A stretch of DNA of 64,000 bases from Valencia hispanica (taxonomy: Eukaryota; Chordata; Actinopteri; Cyprinodontiformes; Valenciidae), in contig OY747712.1 in NCBI GenBank assembly GCA_963556495.2, forward strand, positions 14,791,235-14,855,234, given 5' to 3'. Within the stretch, counting starts at the first letter, position 1. Every line of letters begins with the position of its first letter. A program made the translations under genes and the position numbers. The notes beneath the pieces are model-generated. The model did not search any database. It worked only from the letters and a program-made list of their open reading frames with translations, and was not told the DNA's origin. Positions 10,105 through 64,000 of this stretch are shown here, piece by piece.

Positions 10105-10825
10105 CTCGTGTGGGAAGAAAATGTCACAATAAAAGAGTGAAATCGCAATAAAAGTGAATTGCATTCAATTCGAAACAGACATGACACAAATCAACCTTAA
10201 AAATCATCATAAGCTTGTTTTCCTTGAAAGGCTTTGATATGTACAGTGCAGAGCTGGAGCGATGTCTGCAGTGGCACACCGGATGGAAAATCATTCTGTG
10301 GGAGTGAAGCGATGCTCTTGTTTTCTTCTACATGGGAGGTTAAATAGTGTTTGCTCTTTAACATGTACAGCCTACAGCAATTACAAGTTTCTGGAGTGAT
10401 GGCTTTATTTCATAAATAAAATGCTGCTACAGTAATTATCCTCAGCGATCATAAAAATGCATCAGAGTCGTAATAAGGCAGTGAAAGCAGAAGGTTTGTT
10501 TGCTGCACACGGGAATTTGGCGTGCAGACGGATTGAGGACCATTAAAACAAAAAACAAACAAACAAATCAGACGGGCCATTTGGTTGATGATGCAACTTC
10601 GCGTCCTTCTCATGCAAGAGTGTGATCATTGGTGTTGCAGGTGATGTTTGCGAGTGGAGCAGCGAGCTGCAACATCCGTAGGAGCCTTCTGAGAGTCCAG
10701 ATGTCAAGTTGTGGAGTAGTGGATGTTGTTGCAGAAAGTAGCCCTCAGTTATTCCTGAAAGAGGCAGAGGAGCTAGAAATGAGAAACTTGGTGCATGTTT
10801 TATTACGTCTGAGGTGTTTTTCATT

Positions 10826-10910
10826 TTTAATCAATCATGCTTTATTTATAAAGCGCTTTTCATTCAACAATTGCAACTCAAAGTGCTTTACAGAATTAAA
10901 ATAACCCCAC
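10826..10910. mobile_element. Dispersed repeat fragment with AAGCGCTTTTCAT motif
   Basis: ATGCTTTATTTATAAAGCGCTTTTCATTCA followed by CAACTCAAAGTGCTTTACAGAATTAAAA. This phrase is repeated widely in fish genomes (SINE/LINE tail type). Only a fragment is present. Confidence 0.5.
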
Positions 10911-11532
10911 AAAGACCACACTCCCATTACTCCCCCACACAATTAAAAGCATGATAATAGTTATACCCCCTGTCCCCCAGATCCAACCTTAATGCAAGCA
11001 CACACTTAGGAGCAGCAATAAAAGGACATTGGGCCGAGTACAGATGAGCCAGGTTATGCCTCTGCGCTGCATGCAGGACCATGAAAACTTGCCAGATGAA
11101 GGGCTACCACCGTTTGACCCACATAAACAGAAGCACAGAGATGAAAACTCACAACAAAGACACACAAGGGTAGATGGGGGGGGGGGACGAATACCCCACA
11201 GTGAGTGAAGCTCCAAAATCAAGTCAACTACAGACTTTTATTTTAGCTGCTCTCTAGTGCGTCATGCTTTACTCAACAAAAGCTTGTTCCAAGAGAAATC
11301 GCTCTACGGGGGAGCATCGTTCTGGATTTAAAACCTTGTTACATGAAATACGGCTGAAGTGAATGTAGGAACTGCAACAATCATGTAGCAGAAATTTTTT
11401 TTTTTGTCTAGACAGACGTATTATTGCGGGTTTAATTTGAATATCAATAAAGTTTTCCATTCCCGTTCAGAATCTATGCTTTTTTTGGTACATGTCAATC
11501 CTCTGTCCCTCCGCCAGAAAACGCGCCATGCA

Positions 11533-12360
11533 GAAAAATTAATAAAGATACTTTGACCTTTTTTATGTTACACCCACAGACCTTCATGTGTTTTATCTGA
11601 TTTTAAGGGATAAACCAACACAAGTTTATATCAGTGAAGGAAAATAAATGGTTTTATAATTTATTTATTTTTAGAAGTAAGAATTTGAAAAAAGTGTGGC
11701 GTCCATTTTGTTTTCATCTGCTCTGATTCAACACATCGCGAATCCCCCTTTCAGTTCAGCTCAGTCATATTGGATGGAGAGTGTCTGTAAAAGTTTCTTT
11801 TCAACTCTTGCCACTGATTCTCAGTTGGATTTAGGTCTGGACTTTGACTAGACCCTTCTATGCCTTCTATCCATCTTCCCTTTCCACACTGACCAAGTAT
11901 TGTATCTCTACGGCATAATGCTGCCGCCATCATGTTTGAGGGTGGTGTGTTTAGGGAGGTATACAGATTTGTTGAGTGCATGACTCAATAGTTGTCCAGT
12001 CAACAGACTCTCCCACCTGAGCTGTGATTCTCTGCAGCTCCTCCAGAGCTACCACGACCCTTTTGGCGGCTTTTCTGATTTCTGCTCTCCCTTCCCAACT
12101 TGTCAGTTTAGGTGGTCTTCGTAGAGTTGCATTGTGGCCTCAGCTCTGGATAGATGTTGCTTTAAACCTCTCCAGTAGGTTAATCCTGGTTAATTAATGT
12201 TCTCAAACAAAACCTGAGGCAGCATTTATCCCGATTTCAAATTACACACAGGTCTCTCTATTTACTAATTAGGCGACTTCTGGAGACGTTTTAATTTTAT
12301 TTAGGGATATCCAAGTAGGGGGGACTGAATACGCAACACTTTTCAGATTTCTACTTGTGA
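11533..12360 (-). mobile_element. Degenerate Tc1-like element, reverse orientation
   Basis: The minus strand carries broken transposase sequence. The frame at 11751-11981 includes SQSPDLNPTENQWQELK, the third catalytic block, with HSPSNMTELN after it. The AATTTTATTTAGGGATATCC..GGGGGACTGAATACGCAACAC region (about 12293-12345) resembles an inner terminal repeat. Stops and frameshifts abound. Confidence 0.75.
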
Positions 12361-13630
12361 AGAATGTAAAAAACCAGGCATCATTTTTTCTGTCTACGAC
12401 CACAGTCTACAGAGAGGCAACGAGTGTTTGGCATTTGAGTTTAGTTTTTTTCCTCCCTCCCCTTGTCAAAGTTTAGCAGACTATGAATGTTTATGACCCA
12501 AAAATAAACTAAATAAAAAAAGATTGGTTCTTTTATCTGCTATCAGTCACTGTGAAACCAACAGAAGGCATCAAGGATGAAGGCTGAAGAGCTCTGAAAC
12601 TGTTTGCTGAATAGAGCATGGCATGTTCTCATTCTTGGATATGTTTAACAATGTTTTTCTGCTCTCATACTTCTACACTGTTATAATTTCAGTGGCTGAA
12701 TGTTTCTCACTCTGGCTTCCAAATACTGTGTGTATTTGAAGTGGAACATCTCTAAAAAAGCACAGATAAAATATTTAGTACAGTGTTGCTAATGCTACTG
12801 AAAGTCATTTAACAAGCTGCACACACACTCACACCAAGGCTGCAGAAACAAAGCCAAGCATTCCCATCTGGTTAGTCACGCAAAGCATCCTCATGCATGC
12901 CTGCTCATCCCGGGCTTCGCGCCCCGGGATCGTATCAGACACTATTGAAATAACAAGCTTCAGAGTCATGAGGGGTGAGCAGGATGGCGAGCGGGTTCCA
13001 AACAGAGAAAATGTTCAGCAGATAGAGTTAGGAGAGAACAAGACAAGTTCCTTCAGGCGCAGTCGCACCTGCCAGAAAACCCTCACGCTGCTGGCAGCGG
13101 ACAGGTTCAAACACATTTGGGAAGTGTGCAGACACACAGCAACAAGGACCGCCGACCTATTTTCCTTCTCCTCAGTCAAAAAACATGGAGTGAAGAGGGA
13201 TGTTTGTCCTGTTAGTGAAAACTTTTTCTTTATGTTAAACTTTCTGTTTTACTGCCAAAAATCATCACTTTATCTGTGAAACTGAAATCCTAAATACAAA
13301 TTTCACCTTTTAACTAAGATCAGTTTCGTTTTGCCAATCAGTTTAAATAAATTTGGTTCCTTGAATCAGAAAGTGAAGGTGCATTTTGACCATGTGACCA
13401 CACTGACCAGGAACATTTGGCTGTCGGTTGTCTGGATGTTTACTGTGGGCTCCATTACTTGGCTATTTGCTTATGCTGAGAGGTTCCTCCTCCTGCAGCA
13501 GTCAGCGTTCCTGCACATTGTTCATCGAAAGACTCGGGACCTTCAAGACTCAACATTTCAGAGTTCTCAGTCCTTTATGTTAGTTAAAAAAAACAAAAGG
13601 GAACTCAGAACTAATGGCATATATTTCTAC
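12361..13630. other. Interval without recognised genes
   Basis: Unique-looking sequence. The only oddity is an 8-bp perfect inverted repeat, ATCCCGGG at 12907-12914 and CCCGGGAT at 12923-12930, around a CG-rich loop. The open frames of 110 and 128 residues here have no domain and no exon-like context. Confidence 0.35.
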
Positions 13631-13631
13631 A

Positions 13632-14170
13632 GTGGGAAGGACACAAGGAAAAACAAAAAGTAAAGGAATACAATGGAAGAAAAGAAAGGAAGGATGAGCA
13701 TGAAAGTCAGACACAAAGGAGCTAGATCAGAAAAAAGAAAGGAAAGACAGAAGGAAGGACACAATAAAGGAATAAAGCTAGGGCATAAGAATAGATAGAC
13801 AAAAGGGAGGTAGGATAAAAGAAAAGAAAAAAGGTAGGTAGAAAGAAAGAAAAGACAAAAAAGGTTATATAAGGAAACAAGAAAGGACAAGAGGAAGGAA
13901 AGACAAGAAAAAAGGGAACAACCAATGGACTGATCAAAAGAAGCACACAAAGAAGGAAGGATGGAAGCAAGGTAGGTTGGACATAAGGAATGAAAACAAA
14001 GACTATAAGGAAGGACAATAGGGAGGACAAAAGGAAGAAAACAAAATTGGAAGTAAGGGTACAAGATGGAAAGGAAGGAAGAACAGAAAACAGGGCAGTA
14101 GGACATCAGCAAGGAAGGAGAGAAGAAAGGAATGAAACAAGGGTAAGAAGCATAGGGAAGGACTAACAAA
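13632..14170. repeat. Degenerate GGAA-type polypurine tract
   Basis: About 540 bp that is almost pure A and G on the plus strand, built from irregular AAGGA, GGAAGGACA and AAAGAAAGG units. It creates spurious 100-180-residue frames of L/F/S/P composition on the minus strand, which I do not treat as genes. Confidence 0.9.
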
Positions 14171-15486
14171 AGTTGAATGAACCTCAGCGTTAACTCGCCT
14201 AGAGGAGAGGACAGAGTTCAGCCGCAGGCAGCCATAACTTCTGATTTCACAGCGGTTACACCCTGAAACTGAATTAAAATCGCTTCTGATAATCTTTAAG
14301 AGTTTTAATAAATACAGAAACACTAAAGACCCACACAGCTGCTGAACCCTGCTGCTCCCCGACTAAAAATCTGTTTAAATTTGTTCCTCAGAACAAAAAT
14401 GGTGTAAAATATTCTAATATCACTAGTTCAAATCCCTAAAATATGAATTTGATGAGAGCGTTTAGTTCCTTGCTTTCACATGCTTTGTTTACCATAATTT
14501 TATCAATCTTCCCACTAAAAATAAATGATTTTATTAATACATTTGAATATAAGCGCTGTAAAACACTGATATCTATATGTGTGACTGGATTTACATAACT
14601 GATGTTTGCAAACAAAAGTACAAAAAAACTTCTTCTAAATAATGCAGGTTTAACAGAAAATTTAAAATGTTTGGAGTTTAAACTTGGGAGACAGGTGAAA
14701 GAAAATACTTTGAGAACTCCACCTACAGCTTAGGGTGCACCCCAAGAGTCCCACCTCCCGACCAGGGAAGGTACATTTCTAACCTGATACTCTGATCTGG
14801 CCCTAGCTCCTGCAGGGGAAAGTGATGGGCGTGAAAGCGGCCCCAGAAAACTACTCAGGCATGTGGATGAGGCGTCTCCAGTGGAAATGCGCTTCTTCAA
14901 TAAGTGTGTGCACTTCTGAGGAACAGAGCCCCAAACAGACCACGCCTCGTGTGTGTGTACGCAAGGATCGGATTTCAGAGCAGGATGGCGCGTTTTCAGA
15001 TCACAGAGCAGCAGATCTCTGAAGCCGGTTTAGCTGGTATTTAATCTCTCCTTAGTTCTCCTTTTAGACACAACTAGGTATGGAAACAAGTTTGCTGCTG
15101 CTGATTACTACACGATCCCAAATGGTTAATTCTCTTCTGTTTGATTGAAATTCGCTTATTTTCAATTGCCAAAATGTTTAAAGCAAAAAAGAGAAATTAC
15201 CTTGCTTTAAGTATAACAAATAAAATACATTTGTTTTGTGTCCAGCAAGGGGAAGCGTTGCATCTAAACTACAATGTGCACAGGAGACCGTCAGAAGCTT
15301 CACTGTGTTATCGCAATCAGAGGCTGGAATATCCGGTCTGTGTGCAAACAAGCACCAGCAGTCCTTTTTCCTGACAAGACAACAGGGCGATGCAACAAGC
15401 TGTGAGAGCGACAGAAGCAGGCCGATCCACACCACATGAAAAACCGGGCAGGTTGAGGAACAGGACTGGGGGGGTCTCACGTCTTT

Positions 15487-15492
15487 CTTACC
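15487..15492 (-). other. Splice donor just after the epb41l3 stop
   Basis: The minus strand reads TGACCCAG|GTAAGAAAG, with the exon ending at 15492. The match to the donor consensus is near perfect. It implies that most of the 3' UTR is in a separate downstream exon. Confidence 0.6.
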
Positions 15493-15496
15493 TGGG

Positions 15497-60671
<45,175 letters not shown>

Positions 60672-60682
60672 GGTAAATCACA
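60672..60682 (-). other. epb41l3: 5'-UTR piece of epb41l3 coding exon 1
   Basis: 11 nt between the CTCCACTGCAG acceptor and the ATG. Confidence 0.6.
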
Positions 60683-63600
60683 CTGCAGTGGAGAAGAAAG
60701 CAGAGTACAGGAGAAAGAGTCAGTTGATGAAATTATAGATAGAGTACCACTTTAAAGGTCTGTCCAGAAATGAACTCCACTCTGATGCAAATGCAAGGAT
60801 GTCTAAATATTGGCTGGCAGCAGAATAAAGGCCAAGTGGAAAATTCTTGTTGAAATCTTTTAATATGATGTCTGTCATTTAGTTTGTACCAACTAGCACA
60901 GGAGTGTCAAACTAATTTCCATTTTGGGCCACATCAAAATCATGAATGTCCTTAAAGGGTCCGGTTGTGGATAAAACTATTTTAACAAACTATTAAAATG
61001 TTAATACATATCTGTCTCCATATTCGACAAGTAATTCTTAAAATTAAATAACACTGAAAATCTTTTTACAATGATGTGATATTCAAATAAACAATTATTT
61101 GATTGATAAAATAGTACTTTTTGCACATAAATAGAACCTAAAAGTTCTATTTATGTGGTCTTCTAGAGTTTAGAGGGCCACAAAAATGGGTATGGTAGGC
61201 CGGATTTAGCCCGCCTCCCTTACATTTGACACATGTGGCCTAACATATAATAAGCATTTTCTTTTGTTAATATTGCCGTTATGGGCAATAACAGATATTA
61301 ACCGATATTTATATTATAGGTATTTTCCTATCTTTTAACACCAGTTAAACATCCTCACAATTAGCAGCCCAAATTTTCACACTGGTCCATCCCTAGTCAT
61401 AATAACTAATATTTAAAAAGTTAAATCAACTAGTATTTTTGCCTAAAAAGATTACACACAAAAAATCCTGTTGAAGCTGTAGCACTCCCTGTTTCTAGGT
61501 TTCAGAAAGAAATTTAGGTCAGGCCCCAATCAAAAGCAGCCATCACAGATTGAACGAGGGATGGCTGAGAAAGTAAAAAAACAAAAACAATGCAATCAAC
61601 TGTGGCTACATGCTTGTCTTGGGCAACACCGATCTGACCATTTTTCCCCCAAGGACCATAACACATAAAAGCAAGGTGGTAGTTTTTAAACCACAAATAA
61701 ATAAATAAATATATTACAAGATTGTCACCTTCTATATTCTTTTTATTCCCAACTTTTATCTGATTTTGATTGAAATCTAAAGAAGCTTTTGTTTTGAAGC
61801 ATTTTTTTGAAGACTTCTGGATCACTGAGATCAGAGATCCTTAGATGAAAGTTGGCCAATTCCGATCTGTGCCCATTTGTTTGGTAAATCTCTGCTAATT
61901 CTAATTCGAGTACAAATAAATTACTTCAGGGCAAAGGAAAATAATAAAGATGCAAAGCAGCACATTTTCCTAAACCTGTCCTTCAGTTATTTATAACGAG
62001 AGAGAGACAAAGAGAAAGACAAGAGACGAATGATGCATTGATACGACGGACGCTCAGATGAATGGACATATGGAGGGATGAAGGGATGGATGGACGGATT
62101 TATGTATAGATGGCTGTATGAATGGATGAACAGATGCTTGGATTCGATAGAAAACTTTCCAAAAATTGGATAGGGAATAAAATCAGGAAATACAAATATT
62201 TTAAAATAGTCTCTTCTCTTTCACCTTACTTATCAGGACCAGGAAAACACCAAAACAAAATTTCAGACTTTTCCAAAATATTATGTATTTTTGGGCAGCT
62301 TTTATCCAACCACGTTCCAAACTAAGGGGCAAACTCTGTCGGCCAGATTTGAAGCCAACTCAGAAGTAACACAAATTGCTGTTCCCCTCTCATCCCCTAG
62401 GGTTGGCTCCAGAAAGGAGCAAGTTCCCATTGAATCCAATGTTAAAAATGCCAATCACAGCAGAAAGAAACAAGTTTACGGCCTGGTTCTAAAAAACATT
62501 TTAAGTTTAAACATCCGCCCCCACCCTCACAGCTCCACCACACAAAAAGCACTTGCATTTTTTATTCCAAAATTAGTTACAGATATATTTAGCTTTTGTG
62601 TATTAATGGCGTCCTTATTTCCAATGTAAAAAGACAAATGAATACACCAAAATTATATGGCTATGAGCCCTGCCTCTATGTTTCTCTGCAGACCATTTAC
62701 CCACAGGAATCCAAAGTATCTAAGCACAACGACTCGTCTTTCATACTTTAACCTTTTCCTTCTGCCACCAGAAACACAACAGCCACAGATACGACACAAA
62801 AGCCCTCAAACAGGGTGACGAAAGAATATCATTATTGTTTTTTAAAGAAGACAGAACAGATCTCAGTTAGCTACTGGAATGAGGGAGGGATGTGCTTCTG
62901 TATGCCTGTGTGTTGCTTTACACTCCGTCCACGCTGGGGATGGTAGTACAAATGGCTGTCATTCTGCTGCTGGCCTGTTTCTCCCTCAGCTCTATTTATA
63001 GGGACGTGTTTTCACGTGGCTCTCTGACTTCCAGCCATCAACAACACTTCGGAGCGAGGTGATCCCCCAAAATTTTGTCATTCGTTATAAAACCCAGAAG
63101 GGTCTGATTATTTTTAAGTGCTGCAAGAGTGGCAACTATGTCATATCAATTTTCAGCAGCTTCAATCCATGAATTATTTAACCTACACCTTTATTTGGTT
63201 CACCCTAATTACTACACAGGCCAAAACAAAATACATATTCCCTAATGAGCTGCTTGCTTGAATCCCACTGGAATTAATTAAAACAAGGATTTCAGATTGT
63301 TTGGAATCAAGAAGATAAACAACTGGAGCTATTAAATGTTGAAGCAACAATAAATCCGGAGGCTTGAGTGAAGTCAGGAGCACGGGTTTTAATGTCCAAG
63401 GGTCAGTGAACGTAACATGCTGATCCACTCTTTCCAACCTCTGATGCTATAAAAACTTGATAAAGATTACCGGATAAAGACTGCAAGTCTGACTCAAATC
63501 AATGTGAATGGATCAATGGGCCAAAAGACCCACATTCCAACCCTGACTTTCAAAAAAAAGACACAAAAACCCACAAAAAAACAAATTTTCCAAGTGAGCT

Positions 63601-64000
63601 TTAAGGCGTCAGTGAGGTGAACTCTGGCTAAATTTGCAGTCATAACCTCTGCTGCGTCTATGCAGAGTCACGTGGGGCGGACTTAGGAACATGCGAACAG
63701 AGGAGGGATGCACAGTCGACCTTTGCATCCATTAACCCCCGCAAGAAACAGAAACTACGCAGGGAGGGAGGGGAGGAGAAGAGCATCTTAGCACCATAGA
63801 AATTGAAGAAGAATACGTTCAGTCACTGGTGACAGGCGCTCTTCACAGGGCCAGACAACAACTTGAACACTAGTCCTGTGTGTTGCTCCTCGCCATTGGG
63901 CTAGCACATACATTCTACATTGAAAAGCTGTATTCACAACGTATTTAATGCCTTGGATTATAGATGATTGTCCCGATACAGCCGTGTTTAATATTAAGCA
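60683..64000. other. Upstream sequence of epb41l3, no exon defined
   Basis: Intron or upstream region. It contains a degenerate GGAT-type stretch (about 62040-62130). A moderately GC-richer, purine-rich block at about 63640-63800 (GGGAGGGAGGGGAGGAGAAG) could belong to a 5' noncoding exon or promoter, but nothing decisive is seen. Confidence 0.35.

Noticed and set aside
9846..10187. 113-codon minus-strand frame as a separate gene
   Set aside because: No domain is visible; the GC-rich block fits better as a noncoding terminal exon of epb41l3.
12893..13279. 128-codon plus-strand frame
   Set aside because: No domain, no exon-like codon pattern and no supporting splice or neighbour evidence.
13627..14323. 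Minus-strand frames of 180, 102 and 106 codons, rich in L, F, S and P
   Set aside because: They are produced by the polypurine tract and its flank; no domain or splice context.

Overview
The window looks like a piece of a ray-finned fish genome, most likely a percomorph teleost. It has two vertebrate genes in conserved order, short to medium GT-AG introns, and a heavy load of Tc1/mariner-like and hAT-like DNA transposons, tRNA-derived SINEs, GATA and GGAT microsatellites and one L1-like LINE remnant. I see no bacterial, phage or CRISPR features. No species can be named from the sequence alone.

Both recognisable genes are on the minus strand. At the left (1026-2201) is a single-exon coding region for a BTB/C2H2 zinc-finger protein, the orthologue or a co-orthologue of ZBTB14 (ZF5). 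A splice acceptor just before the ATG points to upstream noncoding exon(s). A CpG-rich block around 5.5-6.0 kb is the best candidate for its promoter. From 60.7 kb down to 15.5 kb lies epb41l3 (protein 4.1B/DAL-1), reconstructed here as 23 coding exons. They encode an N-terminal leader, the FERM domain, the FERM-adjacent region, a long exon with a strongly hydrophobic segment, small alternative-type exons around the spectrin-actin-binding region, a large poorly conserved acidic exon, and the highly conserved C-terminal domain. Every junction except the 3' end of coding exon 18 was checked for reading phase and consensus splice sites. As far as I recall, ZBTB14 and EPB41L3 are also neighbours in the same relative orientation on human chromosome 18p11.

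Layout: 1-973, fragments of one mariner-like family abutting the end of zbtb14; 1026-2224, zbtb14; 2.3-5.3 kb, transposon-rich probable 5'-UTR intron; 5.5-6.0 kb, CpG-rich block; 6.0-9.0 kb, a tandem duplication and a Tc1 copy nested in a SINE; 9.7-10.1 kb, candidate 3'-UTR exon of epb41l3; 11.5-14.2 kb, Tc1 debris and a 540-bp polypurine tract; 15.5-60.7 kb, epb41l3 with its introns; 60.7-64 kb, upstream sequence with no clear exon.

The two genes are not known to act together. Zbtb14 is a nuclear DNA-binding regulator, and 4.1B links membrane adhesion proteins to spectrin and actin. I found no convincing new biological system. The observations most worth checking are: a zbtb14 that has lost its first zinc finger and appears to end in transposon-derived sequence; a hAT element with intact 8-bp target duplications that still carries a BED-finger reading frame; a Tc1 transposase with an intact DDE triad but no DNA-binding domain; a 108-bp tandem repeat that stays open as a 36-residue peptide repeat; a splice donor five bases after the epb41l3 stop codon; and competing donors on a SAB-region microexon.
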